Below are positions 28,350 to 37,581 of a DNA stretch of 64,000 nt, in pieces. The stretch is from Acidobacteriota bacterium (GTDB taxonomy: Bacteria; Acidobacteriota; Vicinamibacteria; Vicinamibacterales; SCN-69-37), in assembly GCA_009694745.1 (NCBI GenBank), contig SHUF01000002.1, positions 62,001-126,000 on the forward strand. The letters run 5' to 3'. Position 1 is the stretch's first letter. Each line of letters begins with the position of its first letter. A program made the position numbers and the translations under genes. The notes under the pieces were generated by a model. That model made no database searches and had not been told where the DNA came from. It saw nothing but the letters and a program-made list of their open reading frames with translations.

Positions 28350-29113
28350 TCCTTCTTCACTCCCTGCCGCGTCACTTGCAGTGCCCACAACTTCGCAAAT
28401 TTCAGGAAGACGTAGTGCGCGTTCATGGCCGAGATGATGAGGCCCGGCATGCCGTCGAGGAAGCCGGCCTTGAGCACGTAGTTGCGCAGGAACGCCGCCG
28501 GTGGGTGGAAGAGCACGCTGAAGAGCCCCGCCGTGCGGCCCTCACTGGCCATCTGCGATGCCGCCAGCGTTGTATACCGCTGCATCGTCTCGTAGTGATG
28601 GCTGATGTCGCGGTACGCGTAGTGCTGCAGGTCGTGCGACAACTGGCCAACCGGGCCGCGCGCGGTGACTGACTCGTGAACGAGCCGCATCGCCCAACTG
28701 GCATGACGCCGGTCGTAGAGCCGAAGTTGGTAGTCGGGATACCAGTCGGTGTGGCGAATCCAGCGGCCCAGGTGGAAGGTGATGCGCGGCACTCGGTAGC
28801 CGACGCGGTCCGAAGACTGCTCGATCGTGCGCCGAATCTCGGCGGCCAGTTCGGGCGTCACCCGTTCGTCGGCATCCACCGACAGGAGCCAGTCGTGGGT
28901 CGCCTGCGCCGCCGCGAAGTCTTTTTGCGCCGCGTACCCCGGCCATTCGCGCACGATGACCCTGGCCCCCGCCATCCGCGCCAGATCCGCCGTGCCGTCC
29001 GTGCTGTCGCTGTCAACGACGAGAATCTCGTCAACCCAATCCAAGGCCGCCAGGCACTCGCGGATGTTCGCGGCTTCGTTTAGCGTGATGACCGTGGCCG
29101 AGAGCTTTGGCAC
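28346..29113 (-). CDS. Glycosyltransferase family 2 (LPS-core type)
   Basis: The 255-residue GT-A enzyme has an N-terminal VITLNEAANIRECLAAL, VDSDSTDGT and the DxD-like LLSVDADERVT. The C-terminal region with YRDISHHYETMQRY and a hydrophobic tail is like WaaE/KdtX-type inner-core glucosyltransferases. It is coupled by a 4-bp overlap to the GT4 gene downstream. The acceptor sugar is not predictable. Confidence 0.87.
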   Translation of the reverse strand: MPKLSATVITLNEAANIRECLAALDWVDEILVVDSDSTDGTADLARMAGARVIVREWPGYAAQKDFAAAQATHDWLLSVDADERVTPELAAEIRRTIEQSSDRVGYRVPRITFHLGRWIRHTDWYPDYQLRLYDRRHASWAMRLVHESVTARGPVGQLSHDLQHYAYRDISHHYETMQRYTTLAASQMASEGRTAGLFSVLFHPPAAFLRNYVLKAGFLDGMPGLIISAMNAHYVFLKFAKLWALQVTRQGVKKD

Positions 29114-29139
29114 AGACGCATTTTAGTCACTGTGCTTGA

Positions 29140-29187
29140 GCATTAGCGACCCCGGGACTCCGGGACCCCGGGACCCCGATCACGGAG
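29140..29187. repeat. GGGACCCC word cluster
   Basis: The short stretch GACCCCGGGACTCCGGGACC repeats CCGGGACCCC words between the TolC-type and GT2 genes. It is a small member of the simple-word palindromic intergenic sequences in this window. Nothing else is seen in this gap. Confidence 0.4.
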
Positions 29188-29194
29188 TCTCGCC

Positions 29195-30775
29195 TCAGCG
29201 AACAGGTGCTTTCTGAATCGCTTCGAAGGAAATCAGCGAGCGGCTGTAGTCGATGATGGCCTGCAGTTCGCGAATCTTCGCCGTCGCGAGGTCGCGCTGG
29301 CGTGACTGCAACTGGAACGTCGTCGAGAGGCCCACGCCGAAGCGCTTCTGCTCAGCGTCGAGCTGGCGCTGGGCGCGCTCGCGTGCCACCTGCGTGACCT
29401 GCACGCGCTTGAAGTTGGTTGAGACCTGGCGACCCGCATCGCGCACCGAGGTGGTGACCTCCAACTCCGCGTCACGCAGTTCAATCTCCGCGCGCTGCTT
29501 CTCGAGCCTGCGTGTGGCCAGCGCCGCTTCCGTGCCACTCTTGCCGATGGGGTAGCCGACGTTGACGCCGATCGTCCACGCTGGATTCGTGTTGCGGAAG
29601 GCGTCACCGAGCACGGGGCCGAAGCCACGTTCACTGCTGCTGATCAGGACCGGCGGAAATTCATTGGAGAAGTTGTTCTGCGTGCCACCTGTGCCTGATG
29701 CCGAGTAGCTGAGTTGCAGGTCCACTGACGGCAGCGTCTGGTTTCGCAGAAGGTCGAGGTTGAGGTCGGTGTTCTCGAGCTGGCGCTTGGCCACCAGCAG
29801 GTCCGTGCGGTTGGCGAGGGCGTTGGTGATGGCCGCATCCACGTTCACGTCCACGGCCTGCATCTGAATCGTGTCGGTCGGCTGGATGCGCACCTGCCAG
29901 TAGCCGGGGCGGGTCGGCTCGAAGATGAGCGCGCGCAGCGCATCTTCAGACGTGGCCACCGACGACTCGGCGATGATGACGGCCTCTTCGTTGCTCGCCA
30001 CCTCGGCCTCCGCCTCGATGACGTCGATGGGCGCCATGGTGCCCACTTCCACGCGAGACTGGTTGTTGCGCAGCGATTCACGCGCGAGGTCCAGGTTCTG
30101 CTGGGCCACCTTCAGGCGTTCAATCGCGCCAATCAGCGTCAGGTAGGCCGACTGCGCCTGCACCCGGGTGACGACGACCGCTTGTTCGAGTTGGATATCG
30201 GCAATGACCCGGTTGCGCTCAGCCGTGCGGACGCCTGCTCGGGCGCTATCGATCTTGAACCCTTCGAGCAGCGGCTGATTGAAGCCCAGGTTGATGCCCG
30301 AGTTGAGCGTGGGGTTGAACCGCGAGAACGCCTCGGACGACTCATTGCGACCCGCGTTCCACCGCACCTGAAAACTCGACCCATACCAGGGGAGGAACTG
30401 GTTCAAAGTGGTGTTAATCGACACGCCCTTGTTCGTCACTGAGGTTGCGCTGCCTTCAAACACGTTGATGGAGGCGCGTTCACTCGAACTGCGCGAGAAG
30501 GCCGAGCTGAGGATCGGAACAAAGGCCGACCGCGCGCTGGCCAGGTTCTCCGACGCGATGTCGGGCGCAAGCCGGTCTGCCTTCAGGCCCAGATTCGATT
30601 CAAGCGCCATGGCCTCGGCCTGGCTCATCGACAACGGCAGCACCGGTCCCTGAGGGGCCGCCGCGGCCGACGTCGTCTGCGCCAATGCCACTTCGGGCGT
30701 CAGTCCCAGCTGCCCGATGACGGCCAAGCCCACGATACCGCTGCGAATCAAGAAAAACGGGCTGCGAGTCATCAT
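29195..30775 (-). CDS. TolC-family outer-membrane efflux protein
   Basis: The product of about 526 residues has a signal peptide ending VALAQ and two long helical/beta repeats typical of TolC channels. Repeated ARxxLR/LxxQR coiled coils appear around residues 190-270 and 400-500. ATG at 30775 follows GGAGAG; the open frame upstream is non-coding promoter DNA. The RND or ABC partners are not adjacent. It is divergent from the S9 peptidase. Confidence 0.87.
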   Translation of the reverse strand: MMTRSPFFLIRSGIVGLAVIGQLGLTPEVALAQTTSAAAAPQGPVLPLSMSQAEAMALESNLGLKADRLAPDIASENLASARSAFVPILSSAFSRSSSERASINVFEGSATSVTNKGVSINTTLNQFLPWYGSSFQVRWNAGRNESSEAFSRFNPTLNSGINLGFNQPLLEGFKIDSARAGVRTAERNRVIADIQLEQAVVVTRVQAQSAYLTLIGAIERLKVAQQNLDLARESLRNNQSRVEVGTMAPIDVIEAEAEVASNEEAVIIAESSVATSEDALRALIFEPTRPGYWQVRIQPTDTIQMQAVDVNVDAAITNALANRTDLLVAKRQLENTDLNLDLLRNQTLPSVDLQLSYSASGTGGTQNNFSNEFPPVLISSSERGFGPVLGDAFRNTNPAWTIGVNVGYPIGKSGTEAALATRRLEKQRAEIELRDAELEVTTSVRDAGRQVSTNFKRVQVTQVARERAQRQLDAEQKRFGVGLSTTFQLQSRQRDLATAKIRELQAIIDYSRSLISFEAIQKAPVR

Positions 30776-30932
30776 CTCAATCTCTCCAAAAATCACGTTA
30801 CCGTCTATACTACGCGGCCAAAAGAGTTGTTCCCGCTTCCGGGACAACCGCGTCCCGGATCGCGGAGCCCTTGGGGACGTATCATCAATATTCGCAAGCA
30901 ATTGCCACTGATTGCCATTGAGAATGCAAACC

Positions 30933-33470
30933 ATGCGCCGACTGACAGCCCTCACCGCCCTTATTCTTTTGACCGGTACTTGGCTCGCCGCCGATCAACG
31001 TGCCGCTGGCCCCGTCGCCCCTTCCGCCAAGCCCGCCGTGATGCCCATGACCGTGGATTCCATCATGCGCGGACCGGCCCTCGTGGGGGCCTCGCCCTCT
31101 GCCGTACGATGGTCCAAAGACTCATCGAAGGCCTATTTCACCTGGCAGAAGGCCGGCGAAGCACTGGCCTCAACCTACGTCGTGAATCGCGATGGCTCCG
31201 GCCTGCGCCAGTTGACCGAAGAAGAGGGCCGCAACCTGGACGTGCCGCAAGCCGGCCGCCCCGATCGGGCGGGCCGGCGTTTGCTGAACGCCGAGGACGG
31301 CGACCTTGTGCTGTATGAAGTCGCCTCGGGTGCCCGCAGTCTGCTGACCCGCACCGCGGTCGCCGAATCGAATCCCCGCTGGGCGCGAAACGACACAGCC
31401 GTGACCTTCCAGCGCGACGGGAATCTCTTCATCATGTCCCTGGCGGCCGGGTCCGGGCCCACCATCCAGCAACTGACCGACATCGTGGCCGCGGGTGCGC
31501 CAGGTGCGGCCGTGGCGACTCCCGATGCTGCCGGTGGTCGCGGCGGCGCCGCCGGTCAACGAGGCGGAGGGGCAGGCCGGGCCGGTGGTGGCGGGGGTGG
31601 TGCCGCCGCCGCGCTGACCGAGGCACAGCGGCTGCTCCGCGAACAGGAACTGGCGCTGATGGACTACCTGCGCGCGCAGGCCGAAGGCCGGCAGGGTGGT
31701 CGTGGTGGTCGCGGTGGAGGTGCCGCCGGTGCTCAGCCTCCAGTAGCGCCAATCGCGCGCTTCACGCTGGCGGAGCGGCAGACCACAGCGGGTCTGCAGC
31801 TGTCGTCTGATGAGCGTTACGTCTGGATTGGCGTCAACGAAGCGCCGGCGTTGCCGGCCCGCGGCCAGGACACGCCGAACTACATCACGCAGTCGTCGTA
31901 CCCCGAGATGATTCCGGGCCGGACCAACGTGGGCGACGTGGCGCCTGTGCGCAAGCTGGCGATTCTCGACGTGAAAGAAAACAAACACGTGTGGGCGGAC
32001 GCCGCGCCGATTGCCGGCCGCGAATGGTCCGTCCCGGGCGCCACACTCGGACCCCGCATCGTGAATTGGGGTCCGCCCGATATGTCGGACGATGGGGCGC
32101 ATACGGTGATTGCGGTTCGCGCCGCAGACAACAAGGACCGCTGGTTCGTGAAGGTGGATCCGGCCACAGGCGCAGCGATTGTCATCGACAATCAGCGCGA
32201 TGACGCGTGGATTCGCGAGCAGGGCATCGGCGGCGGCTTCGGCGGTGGCGCCGGCATCGCCTGGCTCGCCGACGGCAAACGTTTCCTGTTCCTCTCAGAG
32301 AAGACCGGATACCTGCAGCTCTACTCGGTGGACATGAGCGTGTCGAAACCCACTGCCACCGCACTCACGAGCGGCAAGTGGGAAGTGACCAACGCCGTGC
32401 TGTCTCGCGACCGCAGCAACGTGTTCCTGCAGACCAATGAAGTGCATCCGGGCGAACGGCACTTCTATACGATGTCGGTGGACGGCGGTGCGCGCACCAA
32501 GGTCACCACGATGACCGGGTCGAATGACGCCACCATTTCGCCCGACGAACGCTCGCTCGCCATCATCCACTCCTACAGCACCAAGCCGCCCGAGTTGCAC
32601 ATGATGCCGTTCACCGCCGGCGCTCCGGCCGTGCAGGTGACCACGACGCCGTCGGAGGAATTCCTGGCGTTCAAGTGGATGGACCCCAAGGTCATCACCT
32701 ACAAGGCGCGCGATGGGCAGGACGTGTACGCCCGCCTCTACACGCCCGAGATGATGGGCGCGAAACGCGACCCGAAGAAACCCGCAGTGATCTTCGTGCA
32801 CGGCGCGGGTTACCTGCAGAACGCGCACAAGTACTGGTCCACGTACTGCCGCGAGTACATGTTCCATCACATTCTCGCCTCCAAGGGCTACGTCGTCCTC
32901 GACCCCGACTACCGCGCGTCGTCAGGCTACGGCCGCGACTGGCGCACGGGGATCTATCGGTTCATGGGCGGCAAGGATCTGGAAGATGTGGTGGATGGCG
33001 CGAAGTTTCTCGTGGCTTCGGAGAAGGTGGACGCGAAGCGTATTGGCGTCTACGGCGGCAGCTACGGTGGATTCATCACGTTGATGGCGATGTTCACCAC
33101 GCCGGATGTGTTTGTGGCCGGCGCGGCGCTGCGGCCGGTGACTGACTGGTCGCACTACAACCATGGCTACACGTCGAACATCCTCAACACGCCGCAGACA
33201 GACCCCGAGGCGTACAAGAAGAGCTCGCCTATTTTTCATGCGTCCGGCCTTAAGAACCGCCTGCTCATCCTGCACGGCATGGTGGACACCAATGTGTTTT
33301 TCCAGGATTCCGTGCGGCTGGCGCAGCGGCTGATCGAATTGCGTAAAGAGAACTGGGAGCTGGCCGGGTATCCCGTGGAGAACCATGCGTTCACGGAAGA
33401 GACCAGTTGGGCGGACGAATACAAACGCATCCTGAAGCTGTTTGAAGCGGAACTGCGTGGCGTGCGGTGA
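30933..33470 (+). CDS. Secreted prolyl-oligopeptidase-family (S9) serine peptidase
   Basis: This protein of about 845 residues has a signal peptide (cleavage near LAADQR), an N-terminal beta-propeller and a C-terminal alpha/beta hydrolase. The catalytic triad is visible: Ser in GGSYGGF (about 710), Asp in HGMVDTN (about 785) and His in ENHAFTEE (about 817). A Gly/Arg/Ala-rich insert around residues 190-270 is probably a flexible loop of the propeller. It likely degrades peptides in the periplasm. The end overlaps pyrE as GTGA, an unexpected partner. Confidence 0.9.
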   Translation: MRRLTALTALILLTGTWLAADQRAAGPVAPSAKPAVMPMTVDSIMRGPALVGASPSAVRWSKDSSKAYFTWQKAGEALASTYVVNRDGSGLRQLTEEEGRNLDVPQAGRPDRAGRRLLNAEDGDLVLYEVASGARSLLTRTAVAESNPRWARNDTAVTFQRDGNLFIMSLAAGSGPTIQQLTDIVAAGAPGAAVATPDAAGGRGGAAGQRGGGAGRAGGGGGGAAAALTEAQRLLREQELALMDYLRAQAEGRQGGRGGRGGGAAGAQPPVAPIARFTLAERQTTAGLQLSSDERYVWIGVNEAPALPARGQDTPNYITQSSYPEMIPGRTNVGDVAPVRKLAILDVKENKHVWADAAPIAGREWSVPGATLGPRIVNWGPPDMSDDGAHTVIAVRAADNKDRWFVKVDPATGAAIVIDNQRDDAWIREQGIGGGFGGGAGIAWLADGKRFLFLSEKTGYLQLYSVDMSVSKPTATALTSGKWEVTNAVLSRDRSNVFLQTNEVHPGERHFYTMSVDGGARTKVTTMTGSNDATISPDERSLAIIHSYSTKPPELHMMPFTAGAPAVQVTTTPSEEFLAFKWMDPKVITYKARDGQDVYARLYTPEMMGAKRDPKKPAVIFVHGAGYLQNAHKYWSTYCREYMFHHILASKGYVVLDPDYRASSGYGRDWRTGIYRFMGGKDLEDVVDGAKFLVASEKVDAKRIGVYGGSYGGFITLMAMFTTPDVFVAGAALRPVTDWSHYNHGYTSNILNTPQTDPEAYKKSSPIFHASGLKNRLLILHGMVDTNVFFQDSVRLAQRLIELRKENWELAGYPVENHAFTEETSWADEYKRILKLFEAELRGVR

Positions 33471-34030
33471 TTGACGTCCTGTCGTTGTTCCGTCAATCCG
33501 GTGCCCTGCACGAAGGGCACTTCCGGCTGTCGTCGGGTCTGCACAGTTCGGGGTACCTGCAGTGCGCGCTGGTGCTGCAGCATCCCGAACATGCGGCGCC
33601 ACTTGGCAGCGCGCTGGCCGACGCGCTTCGCGATCTGAAGCCAACGGTGGTGTTGTCGCCCGCGCTCGGCGGGTTGATCATTGGGCACGAGGTGGCGCGT
33701 GCCCTGGGTGTGCGCGCGATCTTCGCCGAACGTCAGGACAGTGTCCTCACGCTCCGCCGCGGCTTCACGTTGTCGGCCGACGATCGCGTGGTGGTCATCG
33801 AAGACGTGGTGACCACTGGTGGGTCCACGCGCGAGACGATGGTGGTGGCCCGGCAGGCGGGCGCCACGGTGGTGGGCGCGGGATCGATCATCGATCGCAG
33901 CGCCGGTACGTCCTCGCTCGACGTGCCGTTCCGCGCGCTCGTGGCCCTGTCGTTGCCCACCTACGACCCCGCGTCGTGTCCGCTATGCGCTGCAGGGCAG
34001 CCCGTGACCAAGCCCGGCTCAAGAGCCTGA
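33467..34030 (+). CDS. pyrE: Orotate phosphoribosyltransferase
   Basis: This enzyme converts orotate plus PRPP to OMP. FRLSSGLHSSGYLQC is the orotate flap, and VVVIEDVVTTGGST is the standard PyrE PRPP loop. The C-terminal CPLCAAG tail is shared with the paralogue at 25333. It is coupled (GTGA) to the S9 peptidase and abuts truA, so it lies outside the pyrRBC and pyrKDF operons. Confidence 0.93.
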   Translation: MIDVLSLFRQSGALHEGHFRLSSGLHSSGYLQCALVLQHPEHAAPLGSALADALRDLKPTVVLSPALGGLIIGHEVARALGVRAIFAERQDSVLTLRRGFTLSADDRVVVIEDVVTTGGSTRETMVVARQAGATVVGAGSIIDRSAGTSSLDVPFRALVALSLPTYDPASCPLCAAGQPVTKPGSRA

Positions 34031-34795
34031 ATGAGGGTCCTGCGGCTGCTCGTCGCGTACGACGGCACGCGCTTTTGCGGGTGGCAGCAGCAGGAAAACG
34101 GTCCCACCATCCAGGCGGCGATTGAAGACGCCATGCAGCCGTTTTCGGCGCGGCCGTTGTTCGGCGCGGGGCGCACGGATGCCGGCGTGCACGCGCTCGG
34201 GCAGATCGCGTCAATCGAGTGTGACACCGAGCATTCTGTTGACGTGATTCGACGGGCCCTCAACGTCAAGCTCGACCGCGACATTCGCGTGCTTGACGTG
34301 GCCGACGCGGCGGAAGGGTTCAACGCCCGCTTCGACGCCACAGGCAAGACCTACCGTTATCGCATTGCCACCGGCGAAGTGGTGTCGCCCTTCGCGCATC
34401 GATACGTGTGGCAGGTGCCGCAACCGCTCGATGTGCCCGCGATGCAGGCCGCCATTCCGGCGCTCCACGGGAAACATGACTTCTCGGCGTTCATGTCCAG
34501 CGGATCCGATGTGCTCGACACGGTTCGGACGGTGGACCGCGCCGAGCTGCGCGTGAGCGGCGACGAACTGGTGTTTGAGGTGCACGGTGACGGGTTTCTG
34601 CGACACATGGTGCGCGCCATTGTCGGCACACTGGTGGAGGTGGGGGCTGGCCGCAGGGATCCCTCGTCCATGGCGGCACTCATCGAGTTGCGAGACCGTG
34701 GGCAGGCGGGTGATACGGCCCCGGCGCAGGGGCTGACGCTCGTCTCGGTGGACTATCCGCGGTCGGTCGTGGCTTTAGCCGCGCCATCGGGCTAA
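34031..34795 (+). CDS. truA: tRNA pseudouridine synthase A
   Basis: This enzyme isomerises uridines 38-40 of the tRNA anticodon arm. It opens with LLVAYDGTRFCGWQ, and the catalytic Asp lies in GAGRTDAGVHALGQ. FLRHMVRAIVGTLVEVGAG is near the C terminus. The ATG directly follows the pyrE stop. Confidence 0.95.
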   Translation: MRVLRLLVAYDGTRFCGWQQQENGPTIQAAIEDAMQPFSARPLFGAGRTDAGVHALGQIASIECDTEHSVDVIRRALNVKLDRDIRVLDVADAAEGFNARFDATGKTYRYRIATGEVVSPFAHRYVWQVPQPLDVPAMQAAIPALHGKHDFSAFMSSGSDVLDTVRTVDRAELRVSGDELVFEVHGDGFLRHMVRAIVGTLVEVGAGRRDPSSMAALIELRDRGQAGDTAPAQGLTLVSVDYPRSVVALAAPSG

Positions 34796-34804
34796 ACTCC
34801 CTCT

Positions 34805-35593
34805 ATGGCGCTCGCTGATGTGCTGGCCGGCGTGCCGAAGGGATCGCCCGAAGAGGCCATTTCGCGTCGGCTCGACTTCGACCGTTTACCCAAACATGTG
34901 GCCATCATCATGGATGGCAACGGCCGGTGGGCCGCCGAACGGCATTTGCCTCGTGTGGAAGGGCACCGCGCCGGCATTGATTCTGTGCGCGATACCGTGG
35001 AGACCTCGGCGCGGTTGGGGCTCTCGGTCCTGACCCTCTACGCATTTTCGGTGGAGAACTGGAAGCGCCCCGTGCCGGAAGTGTCGGCCCTCATGGGTTT
35101 ACTTCGGCATTACCTGCGGGCCGAACTCAAGACCCTACTCAAGAACAACATCCAGTTCCGCGTGATCGGGCAACTCGACCGCCTGAGCCCCGACGTGCGC
35201 GAGGAACTGGAAGCGGCTGTCGCGCGGACCGCGACGAATACCGGGATGGTGTTCAGCATCGCGCTCAGCTATGGCGGACGAGCCGAGATTGTGGACGCGG
35301 CGCGGCAGGCGATCATCCGCGGCATCGCGCCCGAGGCGCTTGACGAAGACGTGTTCTCGTCGTTCCTCTATACGGCCGGGCAGCCCGATCCCGATCTGTT
35401 GATTCGAACCAGCGGCGAGATGCGGGTCAGCAACTTCCTGCTCTGGCAAATTGCGTACGCGGAAATCTGGGTGACCGATACCTTCTGGCCCGACTTCCGC
35501 GCGCGACATCTCCTTGAAGCCGTGGCCGACTACCAGCGGCGCGATCGGCGCTACGGCGCAGTGTCGTCCGACCCGGTTGGAGCAACCAACTAA
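34805..35593 (+). CDS. uppS: Isoprenyl transferase (undecaprenyl diphosphate synthase)
   Basis: This cis-prenyltransferase makes the lipid carrier for cell-wall and glycan synthesis. HVAIIMDGNGRWA carries the catalytic Asp, and LYAFSVENWKRP, FSIALSYGGRAEI and PDLLIRTSGEMRVSNFLLWQ are all family motifs. It is the first of the uppS-cdsA-dxr-rseP run. Confidence 0.95.
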   Translation: MALADVLAGVPKGSPEEAISRRLDFDRLPKHVAIIMDGNGRWAAERHLPRVEGHRAGIDSVRDTVETSARLGLSVLTLYAFSVENWKRPVPEVSALMGLLRHYLRAELKTLLKNNIQFRVIGQLDRLSPDVREELEAAVARTATNTGMVFSIALSYGGRAEIVDAARQAIIRGIAPEALDEDVFSSFLYTAGQPDPDLLIRTSGEMRVSNFLLWQIAYAEIWVTDTFWPDFRARHLLEAVADYQRRDRRYGAVSSDPVGATN

Positions 35594-35596
35594 CGC

Positions 35597-36391
35597 GTGA
35601 CCCGCGTCCTCAGCGCCGTCGTACTCGTCGCGGTCGTCGGCGGGGTCCTGTGGTTCGGGCCCTGGTGGGCCACGTTGACCCTGGCGGCCCTGGTCGCCGC
35701 ACTGGCCGCAGGCGAGGTGGCCGGCCTCTCGCGCGCCGTCGGCGCTCCGGTCCCCGTCCTCTTTGTCGCTGTGGCGGCCATGGCTGCATGTGCGGTGGTG
35801 CCCATCGGCATGGCGAATGGCGCGGCGATTGTCGTGGTGTTGCTGGCTCTGGTCGTTGGCGCCGGGATTGTGACGATGGCTGGAGGGCCGCCGTCGCCGG
35901 CCATGATTACGGCAGCGGCGGTCACGGTGATGGCGCCGCTGTATGTGGGCCTTCCGCTGGGCGCGCTCGTGTGGATTGACGTGGTGTTTGGCCCACGGCC
36001 GATGATCTTCCTCATCGCGACCATCGCAATCAGTGATTCAGCGCAGTACTTCACCGGCCGCGCGTTTGGTCGCCGGAAGCTGGCGCCTGCGATCAGCCCC
36101 GCCAAGACGATTGAAGGCGCGGTTGGAGGGATGGTGGCGGCCGCCATCACCGGCGCCCTTCTGGGGCCCGTGTGGGGGCAGGTGGTGTCGCCTCTCGAAG
36201 GGGTCGCGCTGGGCCTGACGTTGTGCGTCATCGGCATTACGGGCGATCTCTTCGAGTCGCTGCTCAAGCGCAGCGCGGGCGTCAAGGACAGTTCGGCGCT
36301 GATTCCCGGACACGGCGGCGTGCTCGATCGCATCGACGCGTATCTGTTTGCCGTCCCTGCGTACCTGCTGTTCCTGCGGTACGCCGCATGA
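35597..36391 (+). CDS. cdsA: Phosphatidate cytidylyltransferase
   Basis: This integral membrane enzyme forms CDP-diacylglycerol. It has about seven hydrophobic segments. SDSAQYFTGRAFGRRKLAP and the terminal KDSSALIPGHGGVLDRID are the CdsA signatures. The GTG start is 3 bp after uppS. The end overlaps dxr as ATGA. Confidence 0.93.
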   Translation: MTRVLSAVVLVAVVGGVLWFGPWWATLTLAALVAALAAGEVAGLSRAVGAPVPVLFVAVAAMAACAVVPIGMANGAAIVVVLLALVVGAGIVTMAGGPPSPAMITAAAVTVMAPLYVGLPLGALVWIDVVFGPRPMIFLIATIAISDSAQYFTGRAFGRRKLAPAISPAKTIEGAVGGMVAAAITGALLGPVWGQVVSPLEGVALGLTLCVIGITGDLFESLLKRSAGVKDSSALIPGHGGVLDRIDAYLFAVPAYLLFLRYAA

Positions 36392-37563
36392 TTCGCATCG
36401 CCATTCTCGGCTCCACCGGATCGATCGGCCAGAGCGCGTTGTCGGTGGTGGACGCGCACGCCGATCGCCTGCAGGTGGTGGCCCTGGCCGCCGGTCACAA
36501 TACCGCGCGCCTCGCCGAACAGGTGAGCAAGTACCGGCCGTCGCTCGTCAGCGTGGCCACAGAGAGCGGCCTGGCCGACCTGCAGGCGCTGGTCCCGGCC
36601 GGTGCGCGGCCCGCGGCGCTCGAAGCGGGACCGCAGGGGTTGCTCTCGGCGGCCACACATCCCGATGTGGACGTCGTGCTCTGTGCGTCATCAAGTGCGG
36701 CTGGCCTCGAGGCCGCGCTCGCGGCCATCGACCATGGCAAGACCGTGGCACTGGCCAACAAGGAAGTGCTCGTGATGGCCGGCGCCCTCATGGTGGATGC
36801 GGCGCGGAGCCGCGGCGTGTCGCTGTTGCCGGTGGACTCCGAACACAACGCCATCCACCAGTGCCTGCACGGCCGCACGGCGGGCGAACTGCGGCGGTTG
36901 ATTCTCACCGCATCGGGCGGCCCCTTCCGTGAGTGGACCGCCGAGGCGCTTGCACGAGTGACGCCCGCCGACGCGCTGCGCCATCCCACGTGGCAGATGG
37001 GCAGGAAGATCACGGTGGATTCGTCCACGCTGATGAACAAAGGCCTTGAAGTGATCGAGGCGCGGTGGCTGTTTGATGTGACGCCGCAACAGATTGCCGT
37101 GGTCGTCCACCCGCAGTCGATCGTGCATTCGATGGTGGAGCTGCGCGACGGGTCGGTGATCGCGCAACTGGGCGTCACAGACATGCGGCTGCCGATCCAA
37201 TACGCCTTCTCGTATCCCGATCGCTGGGATGCGCCCGTCCCCGCGCTCGACGTGACGCGCATGGGGCAACTGGACTTCATGCCGCCCGACCCGGACCGGT
37301 TCAGGTGTCTGCGGCTGGCGTATGAGGCGCTCGAGCACGGGGGCGCATGGCCCGCCGTCCTGAATGCCGCAAACGAGGTGGCCGTAGAAGCCTTCCTGGC
37401 CGGGCGGCTCGGCTTCCTGCAGATTCCCGTGGTGATCGAACGCGCGCTCGAGGCAGCCGGCCGTGAAACGAGCGTGCCCCGCTCATTGGCCGATGTCAGG
37501 GCCACGGATGCCTGGGCCCGGCGGCATGCAGCTGAAACCGCCGGTCTGCTACCATCGTCATAG
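36388..37563 (+). CDS. dxr: 1-deoxy-D-xylulose 5-phosphate reductoisomerase
   Basis: This enzyme catalyses the committed step of the MEP isoprenoid pathway. The NADPH site IAILGSTGSIGQSAL is at residues 4-18. The family segments LTASGGPFREW and KITVDSSTLMNKGLEVIEA are clear in 391 residues. It feeds the same pathway as UppS. Confidence 0.96.
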   Translation: MIRIAILGSTGSIGQSALSVVDAHADRLQVVALAAGHNTARLAEQVSKYRPSLVSVATESGLADLQALVPAGARPAALEAGPQGLLSAATHPDVDVVLCASSSAAGLEAALAAIDHGKTVALANKEVLVMAGALMVDAARSRGVSLLPVDSEHNAIHQCLHGRTAGELRRLILTASGGPFREWTAEALARVTPADALRHPTWQMGRKITVDSSTLMNKGLEVIEARWLFDVTPQQIAVVVHPQSIVHSMVELRDGSVIAQLGVTDMRLPIQYAFSYPDRWDAPVPALDVTRMGQLDFMPPDPDRFRCLRLAYEALEHGGAWPAVLNAANEVAVEAFLAGRLGFLQIPVVIERALEAAGRETSVPRSLADVRATDAWARRHAAETAGLLPSS

Positions 37564-37581
37564 CCCTACAGGGTTTCACAT